DNA of 64,000 bases from Brienomyrus brachyistius. Lineage: Eukaryota > Chordata > Actinopteri > Osteoglossiformes > Mormyridae. Made by a program: the position numbers and the translations under genes. How positions within the stretch are numbered: the stretch's first letter is position 1; each line of letters starts with the position of its first letter. Positions 1 through 10,774 of this stretch are shown here, one piece after another. The stretch covers positions 1-64,000 of the forward strand of contig NW_026042747.1 of assembly GCF_023856365.1 (NCBI RefSeq). The letters are read 5' to 3'. Below the pieces are notes generated by a model. The model was not told where the DNA came from. It ran no database searches and saw only the letters and a program-made list of their open reading frames with translations.

Positions 1-534
1 CAATCAGATCACTTTAGGGGGTGGTTGTAATTCCCTTGTTCTACCATGAGAGAATCTCTCTCAGTTTGGTGGGTTGAGCCGAAGTTTCTGTATTTCTCTT
101 AGGAAAAGCTATACTGCCTTAAATCTGAGAGTATAATACTCCTCGTCTCATGCCTATTCAAACGAGACCAAACATGCGTGTATTTGTCCCTAACATCTAT
201 GTGTGCTGAGTTATCCTGTTTATAGTGGAAAAGGTGTCTGTGTCTGGAGGCTGACAGCTGTTGTTGCTGTGGATTGATTGTGGAACTCTGGTCACTCCGG
301 GGGTGAAAGGTCTTGCTTTTTCTGTGCTGCTCCAGTTTATTCCTATCCAGTCTCTCAGGAGCCGGCAGGCCTTTGCCTTCCTTAAAAGGGGTGGTTTGAC
401 GAGTTGAGTCCAGTCTTGCCTGGGCCAGCGGAGCTCCTGAAATAGACTGATGCAGGCTGATCAGAGTTGGGGCCTGCAGGACCTATAAGTTTTATGTCCT
501 TACAGAATGTAAGTGGCATCATACTAAACTAGTG
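1..534. other. No recognised feature
   Basis: I see no open frame, repeat end or RNA structure that I can name here. The first LINE coding similarity begins at about 535. Confidence 0.4.
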
Positions 535-1850
535 GTGTTCGAACTAGCATGGAAAGAGGCTATGGGTAGCTACAAAAAGGCTCTTAGTGCCGCCAAATCA
601 TCTAGTATCTATCAGAACTAATTGAAATAAACAAAAATAATCCTAGATTCCTATTTACTATGGTGTCCAAGCTGACTAATAACCAGACCACTGGTTATTT
701 TCCAGTGACGACTTTATGAAACTTTTTGACCAAAAATATGCTCAATTAAACAGAACATTTTGAATATTGAATATTGGTTAACCAGTCAGAACTGATGTAC
801 TTAATTTTATCTTCAAATTCATCTACTTGTATGCTAGACCCTGTTCCATCAAAATTATTCAGCGATGCTCCCAGCATTGATTGAACCGCTACTAGCAATA
901 GTTTAAACTAAAACATATAATCATATTACCCCAATTTTATCTTCACTGCACTGGCTGCCAGTTAGATTTCGTGTTGACTACAAAACACTGCTCTTAACCT
1001 ATAAAGCTGTAAATGGTCTTGCACCGCAGTATGTGAGTGACCTCATTTGCGTTCCGAATCATACACTTAGATGACGAGATGGAGGTATTCTATCCGTACC
1101 CAGAATAAAGAACATTACCTTTGGGGGAAGAGCATTTGCTCATAAAGCACCACAGCTATGGAATAAACTTCCTATTAGTGTTCGGAACTCAGACACAATC
1201 TCTGCTTTTAAGTCAAGGCTTAAGATGTACCTCTTCGCCAGTCTTTTGGATAGTTAAATCTTCTTTTCTAAGGTGAATGGGAAATCTGGAGGTTCATAGT
1301 TATTTGAGATTGAAGGGGAAAGGGGGGATTGGTGCTGTCGTCCTGCCACTCTCGCCGATCACTTAAGCTGTGGATGGGAGGTGGCTTGACGCCAAAACCT
1401 CTGTAAACCCTCATGCCTGTGCTTCCTTCCAGGTCACTCTTTTAGGCAGGCTGTCATAGTTGCTTTAGTCCTGCCGGTTAGGTGTAGGGCAATAACTCTT
1501 CTCCATCTTCTCTTTTTCGAGCTGATACCGAGCCGACTACACCGTGTGAACCCGCACCTGGACTCCTGGATATAACTACATGAAACCAACTGGGACTTTA
1601 TAACTATATGAACTCTAATGAATGTCAATGTAAATGCAGTTTCATGCTCCTTGGTCGCCCAGAGGAGGATGGGGGTCCCCTTCTGAGTCTAGGTTCCACT
1701 CAAGGTTTTCTTCCTGCTAGAGGGAGTTTCCTTGCCACTGTCGCCTCAGGCTTGCTTGGTGGGGTTCTGGCCGGTTTAAATGTAAAGTGCTTTGTGACAA
1801 TGCATGTCGTTAAAAGCGCTATATAAATAAAATTGAATTGAATTGAAGTG
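535..1850 (+). mobile_element. L2-like LINE, decayed 3' half
   Basis: Plus-strand translation in shifting frames gives LINE ORF2 pieces: a segment near 560-760 ending in a DFMKLFDQKI-like stretch, then from about 935 the motif SLHWLPVRF followed by YKTLLLTYKAVNGLAPQYV, the usual C-terminal part of L2/CR1-group reverse transcriptase proteins. Stops and frameshifts interrupt it, and the central polymerase domain is largely missing. The 3' part (1640-1830) is a non-coding tail ending in a TTGAA microsatellite-like run at 1833-1850. It abuts an oppositely oriented LINE, so the two elements meet tail to tail. Confidence 0.75.
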
Positions 1851-3485
1851 CTTCCTCAGATTCATTTTTAAATGTTCTCCAGCTAATTTCCACTATGGCC
1901 ACGAGTTCTAGTATTTTAAATTAATATTGAAATGGTCATTTTGGCTGAACAGCATCCCGACCTGTTAGAATCTTATATACCTGGATCATGTCCCCCCATA
2001 GTCTCCTTTGCTTGAGGCTAAACAGATTCAGCTCAGCGAACCTCTCCTCATAAGACATTCCTCTAAGTGCAGGAATCATTCTAGTCATCCTACGTTGCAC
2101 CTTTTCCAAGGCAGCAATGTCCTTCTGAAGGTATGGTGACCAAACCTGCACACAGTATTCTAGGTGGGATCTTACCAAGGAATTATATAATCGTAGCATC
2201 ACTTCTCTTGACTTACATCTCTAGGTGTGTGGAGTTTAATCCAACATCCTTTTGCCTTTTTTTAATGCTTCCCCACACTGGCAAGAGTGGGACATGGAAG
2301 TATCAACATACACACCGAGATCTTTCTCATAATCAGCTACCTTTATTTCAGTGAAACCCATAAAATATCTGTACTTTACTATATTTACTATATTTCTGCT
2401 CCCTGCATGGATTACCTTATATTTATCTATGTTAAATTTCATCTGCCACGTATGAGCCCAGTCGCTAATTAAATCCAGATCCTGTTGTAGCCTCTCTGGA
2501 CATGAGACATGATCTAACATCAATCAGAAGATACCACACCAGCAGATAATGATTTCTGGAATAGTAAAGTTAAAGGTTGGCTAATAATACCCCTCATCTC
2601 TTTTAAAACTATAGATAAGATGCCATCAGGGCCTTGCGATTTATTTATTTTGAGCTTAGCTAGGCTTTGTACCACATCAGCCTCAGTTATACATATATTG
2701 GTCATAGACATCGTTGTATTTGTACTAAATGGTGGTAAGCTATTCTACTGTGAACAGCCATTGTAAAATAATCATTAAACTCATTTATATCAATTTCATT
2801 TTCAATTATAAGGCCCTTACTATCCTGCAAATGAGTGATTTTCAGCTTTTTGCAAATGAGTGATTTTCAGCTTTTAGAGCTCTTTCGGAGTTAAAATATT
2901 GGAAGAAACTTTTAACGTCATCCTTATAACTGTTATTAACTAAACCTGTAGACTTAGATACTCCTGCTTTATTTTGAAATCATTAGTTAATTTCCATTTG
3001 TGGAAGAAAGCCCTTTTGCTCCTGACTTTATTCTTAATTTTCGTAGTAAACCACCTGTGACATCGCGTGCTGGACGAACAGGCAGGAAGCGAGGAATCAA
3101 GGATCCGGGAAACGGAGAGTCGGGAATGAGGGTTTATTGATGAAAACAGGTACCAACAGCGAGAGATTTCAATGACAGGACTGGGGAAACAGACTTGAAT
3201 GTGGACTAAATACACAGGACTACTCAAACTGACAGAAAACAGCTGGTTACAATCGGGGCAGCACACATGGTTAATGAGGGGGCGTGGCACACACGAGGAT
3301 CGTACAAGCAGGTCATGACACCAGCTTGGTTGCAGTTTCCTAGATTTAGTTTTTCTGGAAACGGGTATGAAGTTCTTTTGCACTTGCAACAATGTGCTTT
3401 TAAAAAATTCCCATGCCTCTTCCACAGTATTGCTATTTAACTCCATCCGATTTACAGTTTCTAGTTTCAGTCTCATACCATTGAA
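1851..3485 (-). mobile_element. CR1/Rex1-like LINE, internally deleted
   Basis: Minus-strand fragments match a non-LTR reverse transcriptase: near 3440-3330 and 3050-2940 the linker before the polymerase; 2711-2520 with KLKINKSQGPDGI; then 2523-2236 with QQDLDLISDWAHTWQMKF; and 2202-1936 with LVRSHLEYCVQVWSPYLQKD and VQRRMTRMIPALRG. About 150 residues of polymerase core, including the expected FADD catalytic box, are missing at about 2520, so there was an internal deletion. The same family occurs at 31840-32826 (+), 39976-40080 (-) and 44891-45460 (-). A solo LTR splits it at 3056-3320. Confidence 0.8.
3056..3320 (-). mobile_element. Solo LTR nested in the LINE
   Basis: On the minus strand this 265-bp block begins TGTCATGACC and ends GATGTCACA, the TG...CA form of an LTR. 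It interrupts the LINE frame between its QPSW and FTTKIK residues. Flanking plus-strand pentamers CCACC (3051-3055) and CCAGC (3321-3325) look like a 5-bp target duplication with one substitution. The inner segment GTGCCACGCCCCCT is shared with LTRs at 12308-12583, about 30980-31219 and 52258-52487, so all four belong to one family. No internal retroviral genes adjoin it. Confidence 0.75.
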
Positions 3486-3529
3486 TTACCCTTCCTAACA
3501 TTGTATACTTTTGTTTTGGACTTGGTTGA

Positions 3530-4105
3530 AGACTCAGGCAGCAGGAGTTGCCCCAACGTTGGTATGTCCTTATCCATAAGGGGGAGTAAACGTTCTGGTT
3601 TCCCGACCTTATAGATGAAGGAGTTGGGGGATGTTGCCAGTGACCTGCCGGATTCCAGGCAGAACAGGCCTCGCTATGCCACAGCCCTTCAGAGACTGGG
3701 CCTTCCGTGCAGAACCTCTGCATCCAAATTAGACCAGTTGTTTAACAAAACCCTAAAATGGGGTTATTTTTGACATGGAACGGGACTTTGATTCAACAAC
3801 CCATTACTTAGTTGCGGCAAGTACCCAATATCAAGTATAGCTGCAAAGAATCTGCCAGAGATTTTCAGAGAAGTTCCCCAGATGCATGGACTGGACTAAG
3901 GTGCGTCAGATTAAACAGGAGCCTGGTAAATTCTGTGAGCCCCACGCCAAGTGACTGATGGAAACATACTCCAGCTACAGTGAGATGGACCCTCCAGCGG
4001 ACCGAGAGTGGGATTCCCTCTGGGAGCGACAACTCGTGCAGTTGCTGGTGGATGAGCTGCAAACAGACATCAAGAAGGACTTCCAACCTCACAATCATTT
4101 ACCAA
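3530..4105 (+). mobile_element. LTR-retroelement gag fragment
   Basis: Plus-strand translation in shifting frames gives MKELGDVASDLPDSRQNRPR near 3615 and QIKQEPGKFCEPHAK near 3910, followed by a glutamate- and aspartate-rich helix-like stretch to about 4100. The same protein family lies on the minus strand at 31618-33111, where the equivalents are DIASDLLDPRQNRP and KQEPGKSCECYTKRL. The conserved context resembles retroviral or LTR-retrotransposon capsid regions. Stops and frameshifts show it is dead. Assignment to a named clade is not possible by eye. Confidence 0.5.
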
Positions 4106-4976
4106 ACCACTTCAGGTAACTTGTAAAGATGTAGGTATTGGAGTATTCACACATTCATTTGCAGTGTCCACCTCCTGTCCGGTAAATTTGGCAGGACAAA
4201 ATTTGAATAACCTATAGGCCAGACTCATGAATGCGGCTGAACGAGTAAAGGTAGAACAGGTGGCCAATCCTGTTATACAGTCCTAGTAGATTGAGAACCA
4301 CCTGATTGCAACTGTAGTTGGAATCAAGGGCTGAGCAGCATGGTGGCCTGGGGGACAATTATGAAAACACAGACCCACTGATATCCTTAAAACCCACAAT
4401 CAAAAGAGGAGTCAGGATGGCCAGTGACATGTGCTGGCTAAATGGGGACAACAAAGAGAGAACAGAACAAGGCAGGGAGGGATTCTGACACAGGTGCCAT
4501 GCTACTTTGTTTAAATATGCTGTAATGTTTTAGTGCAAGCCTTAGACAATGGAATCTCTGAATGACGCCGCAGTCTGGCTCTTTCTGAAGGTCCTATACT
4601 GTAACCGTCCTGAGAAGTTGTTTGCATGCACTTGCTGCCTTGACACTTGTTGATGTGCGTGTGCCCTGCTCGAGCAGTAAAGGGGAGATCACATGCAGAG
4701 CTGATTTTCTGTAGTTCCTTAGAATAAAAATAGAATATTCTCTTCAAATAGGAACACATGCTGCGTTTGATTATTTCACTCCAACTCGGACAAAAACGTC
4801 ACGAAAAACATCACTTCCCATTAGAAACGCCTCTTTTATGACGTTAATGTCTGACAGAATCTTCTTGTCCGAGTTGCCCCTGTGACGTAATTTCAACATG
4901 GCGGCTTACACACTCAACATTAATTCTATTTTACAAATCCTTAAAAATGTTTATTTTGTTAAATTTATTATTATCC
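4106..4976. other. No recognised gene
   Basis: I see only short frames without family motifs. The first part (to about 4500) may continue the gag-bearing element, but nothing recognisable supports that. Confidence 0.3.
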
Positions 4977-5332
4977 CATCCATCCATTTTCCAAACTGCT
5001 TATCCTACTGGGTCACGGGGGGTCCGGAGCCTATCCCGGAAGCAATGGGCACGAGGCTGGGAACAACCCAGGATGGGGGGCCAGCCCATCGCAGGGCACA
5101 CTCACACACACCATGCACTCTCACATGCATTCCTACGGGCAATTTAGCAAGTCCAATTAGCCTCAGCATGTTTTTGGACTGTGGGGGGGAACCGGAGTAC
5201 CCGGAGGAAACCCCACGACGACATGGGGAGAACATGCAAACTCCACACACATGTGACCCAGGCGGAGATTTGAACCTGGGTCCCAGAGGTGTGAGGCAAC
5301 AGTGCTAACCAGTGCACGACCATACCGCCCAT
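4977..5332 (-). mobile_element. tRNA-derived SINE, full length
   Basis: Read on the minus strand it starts GGGCGGTATGGTCGTGCACT, continues through a B-box-like GGTTCAAATCTCC and the conserved GTTTGCATGTTCTCC, and ends in ATGGATGGATGG. This is the abundant teleost SINE with a tRNA-like head (pol III A and B boxes) and a tetranucleotide tail. Other copies are at 7968-8527 (two joined), 9540-9762, 27645-27926, 39735-39880 and 59920-60278; two tail fragments lie at 21249-21404. Confidence 0.8.
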
Positions 5333-6359
5333 TTATTATTATTATTATTTATAATTATTAGTAATTATTAATGTAATTGCACGTGTTCGATTTAGAGAAT
5401 ACCATATTGTGACCGTAAACAGTATCCTAACATGCAATATCAGATTTTTACCAGACTTGTTAGTGTTTTTGGTTTGTTTGTAGTTTGTTTGATCTCGAAA
5501 AAAGAATATCGCTATGAATGTACTAAAATACTTTATAAAGCTTTTAATGTGGTTTGACTAGTTCCTGTTTCTTGTTTATTTGTCTGAAATAATAATCTTA
5601 CTCCATAACTGCTAAAATATAAAGCAACAACACAGCAGCGTATTCATGGAGGCAGCCATGTTTGTTCCGAGTTGTGCTAGCTTGAACGGGAGATTGTTGG
5701 ATGTGATGTCACCCAATTTGGAATTTCCAAGTTCCGAGAGAAAAACGAACGCACCACAAGACTCTGGCTGGAAATTTCTACAATAGAGCCATTTAGTTAT
5801 TTCTAGAAAAATATTTAGAGCCAATGACCTGATGTCATTGTAACACAGGTCACTGTCCGTGGTGCTGAATTCTCTACTTGATGGGCTGGTGCTGAATGAA
5901 TATGACAGCTGGCCAACATGTCTGTGTGCTTCCACTGACTGGCACCCAGACATATAATGACTTTTAACAATGAGGAGGGAAACGTCCAGACAGGAAATTA
6001 GTCAACAGTAATTAGTAATCACATATAGTTCTCATTTATCATGATGTAAAATTCAAAAACCTTTTTTTTATTATTAAGGGATAAATGTAATTGAGTTTTA
6101 ATGTATCCTTTCCGCTCTTAAAATCGCAAATTATTTCTGACTATTAATCTGCACATTTTAATAATTTCATTAATATTACCTAATTGGTTTGTCTTTTTTA
6201 TTAAATTTTAAAACTAGCTGTACAATTGTTGATGTTGTTGCTGTTCTGAATGTCATTGGCCTGTTGCCTTACGTCTGTCTAAACATGAGTGAGGGGATGG
6301 ATGCACTATTCTATGGGGGCCTCTGTAGAGAATAAATGATCCTAATTTTATATTGAGAG
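5333..6359. other. AT-rich intergenic stretch
   Basis: A short (ATT)n run lies at 5334-5352. The rest is AT-rich and I see no gene or element in it. Confidence 0.4.
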
Positions 6360-7432
6360 AGATGGTTAATTCCTTTTTAATCCATACTGCGTTCAGAGCC
6401 CCTGTTCTGCCGTTGATCACTGCTGCATATCATCCCCAAACCAATGGCCTGGATGAGAAAACGAATGATGACATAAAATGGTAAGTCTGTTTTTGAGGTT
6501 GTTTTAGAACTGTGTGAGACAGGCTCTATTCTTTTAACATTACATCAGGAATTACTGATATTATTGACAATCAATCCCTTAATATACAGTATCTCACAAA
6601 AGTGAGTACACCCCACACATTTTTGTAAATATTTTATTATATCTTTTCAAGGGACAACGTTAAAGATATGAAACTCTGATAGAATGTAAAGTAATCAGTG
6701 TACAGCTTGTATAATGGTGTAAATTTGATGTCCCCTCAAAATAACTCAACACACAGCCATTAATGTCTGAACTGCTGGCAACAAAAGTGAGATTAAAAAT
6801 GATTTGTGGCAAGATCGGATCATGTGTGTTGAAGAGTTTCTTATGACTGACAAGTAGTTATTTAAAAACATATCTTGAAACAGCAAATTACATTGTTCTT
6901 TATGCTTTTAGAGTTCTTTATGCTTTTAGAAAATGGACTCTTTATAATGATCTGTGAATAATAATAATTTGCTATGAATGTTTTTCCACTTCAGCTTTCC
7001 ACAATTATTCTTCCCGATGAGAAAAGCTACGGCACGTTTTTTGATGAAAAAAATAAAGTAGTTGAGACAATAAGCAACAACAGCTGAAAACATCTCCTAG
7101 TAACAGGAAAAACAGAAGCAGGCATGTGGTAAACGAATACAAAAGAGGGTACCAAAACACAGTTTATCATGTGTGGAGATGAGGCGCTTCTGTTCAACAT
7201 GAGGAAGCGGGGACGGAAAGGAGGAAGAACGGAACCGGATTTTACCGGACCTTATGTCATCCAGGCAATATGTGGCAAGCTGGTTACACTGTCTAATTCT
7301 GAAGGGCAACTTTAAAGAACAAATACAATGTAAACCACATACAGAAGGAGCCAAACTGATGTCCCAAGTCAGGAATCACACAAGGTGCCAGAAGAGTATA
7401 AGACCAGTAAACCTCCCTCTAGCGCAGAGCTT
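6360..7432 (+). pseudogene. Broken retroelement-type integrase
   Basis: At 6423-6482 the plus strand reads AYHPQTNGLDEKTNDDIKW, the signature around the end of the integrase DDE core. About 700 bp later, near 7175-7310, a frame reads LLFNMRKRGRKGG and then DFTGPYVIQ with GKLVTLSNSEG, matching the SH3-like C-terminal domain of the same integrase class. A Tc1/mariner end has inserted between them (6584-6795) and stops occur, so no functional protein can be made. These integrases occur in LTR elements, Polinton-like elements and domesticated fish genes; which applies here cannot be told from this fragment. Confidence 0.55.
6584..6795. mobile_element. Tc1/mariner terminal-repeat fragment
   Basis: The start CAGTATCTCACAAAAGTGAG and the following GTACACCCC are the well-known end of a fish Tc1/mariner family. 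Only one terminal repeat is seen and no transposase frame follows. It interrupts the integrase remnant. Confidence 0.65.
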
Positions 7433-7446
7433 CTGACAATCGAGAA

Positions 7447-7967
7447 GGATGCTGACAGTTGAAAAAAAACTCATGTCTGTGTGTTATGAAAGAATATCAA
7501 TAAATGTTTCCGAAAGGGGATGACTCATTTGGTAATTATTTACGGCTTATGTTATGGCTGCCAATTTACAGTCTTTACTGAAGTCTGACTTCTTTTGAGT
7601 CACCTTTAATATAGATTGGACACTCTCTATGCAATGTGCAATACTTACATAGATGGTAAATGTTTACCTGCTTGCACAGATGGATGATTAGGTAATTAGT
7701 GTAAGTGTGTGTGTGTGTTCAATCGCATGTATGTCCAAGGTCCATAGTAAATAATATACACTGATCAAGAGATGCCCGAAAGTGGATAAAAGAGGACATT
7801 AGTGGGTGTATCACTTAGTGTAACGCGTGCAGAAAATGAGCAGACTGCAAGCCATATAATGACCCTTGTCTAGCTCTTAATACAGTATGCATACAGTGAT
7901 GTATCTACAATGGACAGCTACTATGAGCAGATAGCACAGTACAGGTGCTTATAAGATCTGTATGCTA
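7447..7967. repeat. Left arm of large inverted repeat
   Basis: The block from GGATGCTGACAGTTG (7447) to TATGCTATTTCC (7967) reappears as its reverse complement at 9763-10302, with high identity by eye. Small differences include the length of a GT/CA run (about 7706-7720 against 10018-10038) and a few substitutions. Each arm abuts a copy of the same SINE on the inner side. It has no coding frame. Confidence 0.85.
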
Positions 7968-8527
7968 TTTCCATCCATCCATCCATTGTCCAAACCGCTT
8001 ATCCTACTGGGTCGTGGGGGGTCTGGAGCCTATCCCGGAAGCAATGGGCACGAGGCAGGGAACAACCCAGGATGGGGAGCCAGCCCATCACAGGGCACAC
8101 TCACACACTATTCACTCATACATGCATACCTACGGGCAATTTAGTAACTCCAGTTAGCCTCAGCATCCATCCATCCATCCATTGTCCAAACCGCTTATCC
8201 TACTGGGTCACAGGGGGGTCCGGAGGTCTATCCCGGAATCAATGGGCACGAGGCAGGGAAGAACCCAGGATGGGGGGCCAGCCCATCACAGCTCACACTC
8301 ACACACCATTCACTCACACATGCACACCTACGGGGCAATTCAGCAACTCCAATTAGCCTCAGCATGTTTTTGGACTGTGGGGGGAAACCGGAGTACCCGG
8401 AGGAAACCCCACGACGACACGGGGAGAACATGCAAACTCCACACCCATGTGACCCAGGCAGAGACTCGAACCCGGGTCCCAGAGGTGTGAGGCAACAGTG
8501 CTAACCACTGCACCACCATGCCGCCCC
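7968..8527 (-). mobile_element. Two joined SINE copies
   Basis: A truncated tail-half (7968-8165) is followed directly by a full-length copy (8166-8527), both on the minus strand and both starting with CCATCCATCC. The second copy carries the distinctive GAATCAATGGGCACG and CAGCTCACACTC variants that are also in the right-arm SINE at 9540-9762, so the inverted repeat extends through this second SINE. Confidence 0.8.
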
Positions 8528-9539
8528 CTGTATGCTATTTCATTCTATAAAAAGAAACTTACTGTACTGTACAATAAAGTATTTCACCACTGCTTCTTCC
8601 TCAGCTCCCACTGTTTGCTAGCACATGCATCTTTTGATTTCTTAGTGCAATCTGTGCTTTATTTTTTTTTTGTGAAATGTAAGTGCAGTATCTGTTTATT
8701 AAGTGCTGTGGTTTAATATGTACATTATTATTTCAGTACTGTGTATACTGTCCTTAATGTCTTGCCTCTCTCGTATAACTTGAGATACGCCCAAATTGAC
8801 TTGCAACAAGTGGTCCTGGTTCCAAATGCGGAAGGCGATGGATACCTGTATTTTATATGCTGTAGTGTGCTGGGTGTCAGACATTGCAATGCACCTTGCT
8901 TTGATCTTGACCTGTTAGATCAGAGGGAGGTAATCTTATCCAGAAAGGGCCACTGTGTATGATGGTTTTTCACTGCAACTCTCTGAACAGCGAACCTAAC
9001 AGTTATCCCAATACCTTGATCTTGCTAGCATATTTAAATGTGTACCTATTCAGGAATAGAGTGGTGAAGGCATTCAGAGGAGGACTGATGATTATCAGAG
9101 GGAACAAAGGGGCTGGGTACTTGTCAGTATCCAGTAGAACCACCAGACTCCTACACTGAATGGTTCTGGATGTGGCACAGACGTTAATCCCTCTGTATTA
9201 GGGGATCCGTCTCCAGTTTGTACTCTTCTAGTGATAGGTAGATTATCAGGCAGTTTTTCACCCTAGTCCAGTACTCATTGACAGCCTAATACACCGTGTT
9301 TCAGTTTGTCTTGATAGTCAATACATGTCACTGATGTACATTACTCTGATGGGCAGGCCCTCTTACATATGATGGAAATTGCAATACCTACTTTTGGCCA
9401 CGAGATGGCAGCAAGAAAATAGAAAAATTATTTTCCCACGGTCTACTAGCAGCTTTTAGATGTTAATTCTTCATAAAAATAATTTGACTTGATCCAATGT
9501 ATTTTTAATACAAACAATTACCACACAAAGCTGCTAGTT
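8528..9539. other. Spacer of the inverted repeat
   Basis: About 1 kb of unique-looking sequence between the two SINE-bearing arms. Short frames are present but none matches a protein family I know. It contains a CTCF-like site at 9398-9411. Confidence 0.4.
9398..9411 (+). promoter_or_regulatory. CTCF-like core motif
   Basis: CCACGAGATGGCAG fits the vertebrate CTCF core consensus closely. It lies in the spacer of the inverted repeat. A motif match alone does not show binding. Confidence 0.4.
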
Positions 9540-9762
9540 TCCTCCGGTTTCCCCCACAGTCCAAAAACATGCTGAGGCTAATTGGAGTAGCTAAATTTAC
9601 CGTAGGTGTGCATGTGTGAGTGAATGGTGTGTGAGTGTGAGCTGTGATGGGCTGGCCCCCCATCCTGGGTTCTTCCCTGCCTCGTGCCCATTGATTCCGG
9701 GATAGACTCCGGACCCCCTGTGACCCAGTAGGATAAGCGGTTTGGACAATGGATGGATGGAA
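9540..9762 (+). mobile_element. SINE, 5'-truncated
   Basis: Starts within CCTCCGGTTTCCCCCACAGT and ends in ATGGATGGATGG; it lacks the tRNA-like head. Its variants match the SINE at 8166-8527 in inverted orientation, as expected if the whole segment was inverted and duplicated. Confidence 0.8.
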
Positions 9763-10302
9763 ATAGCATACAGATTAAGCACCTGTACTGTGCTATCTGC
9801 TTATAGTAGCTGTCCATTGTAGATACATCACTGTATGCATACTGTATTAAGAGCTAGATAAGGACAGTGGGTCTTATATGGCTTTGCAGTCCTGCTCATT
9901 TTCCTGCACCCGTTACACTAAGTGATACACCCACTAATGTCCTCTTTCATCCACTTTCAGGCATCTCTGATCAGTGTATATTACTTACTATGGACCTTGG
10001 ACATACATGCGATTGGACACACACACACACACACACACTTACACTAATTACCTAATCAACCATCTGTGCAAGCAAGTAAACATGTACCATCTATATAAGT
10101 ATTGTACATAGCATAGAGAGTGTCCAATCTATATTAAAGGTGACTCGAAAGAAGTCAGACTTTAGTAAAGACTGTAAATTTCTCAGCATAACATAAGCCG
10201 TAAATAATTACCAAATGAGTCATCCCCTTTCGGAAACATTTATTGATATTCTTTCATAACACACAGACATGAGTTTTTTTTCAACTGTCAGCATCCGATC
10301 CA
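9763..10302. repeat. Right arm of large inverted repeat
   Basis: Reverse complement of 7447-7967, ending at the complement of GGATGCTGACAG (about 10302). A (CA)n run lies at 10018-10038. Beyond 10302 the flanks of the two arms differ. Confidence 0.85.
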
Positions 10303-10774
10303 AACGGATTCCCATTTCCTTTCTGTGGGATCCAACAGAACACGGGCTGACCATCAGTCAACATGTCTTCAACCATGCAGGACAGGACCCAGTCCAGGCC
10401 AAACCTCACGGTGCTGGTGTTAATAAAAAAAATGTAAGGAACATGCAGCTGCAGCTCACACACAAACACAGTCCACAGCATCCAGAAAAAGGTCAGGCCT
10501 TTTTCTTCTTTAGCTGACTCCGCCCAGACCTCGCCCCCTTTCTGGGCGCCTCGCACTATGCCTTTGAACTGGCCCTGCAGCTTGGGCCCGTTTCCTGTTT
10601 CCCAATGCAAGTCATAAGATTCACCCGTAAATGATATTTTGAATCGGAACGATATTTATTACTATTGTTTAGATTAAATATATAACGGTTTAATGATTGA
10701 ATATAACTTGATATTGTTGTTTGTGTTGTTTAGTTTGAGGTTCTAGTTTCTGTCTTTATCCGCTTTCGTTTCAG
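10303..10774. other. No recognised gene upstream of tbxt exon
   Basis: A 109-residue minus-strand frame (10281-10610) overlaps this stretch but contains no motif I recognise. No T-box exon was found here. Confidence 0.3.

Noticed and set aside
10281..10610. 109-residue minus-strand frame
   Set aside because: Overlaps the inverted-repeat arm and shows no family motif or splice structure I can support.
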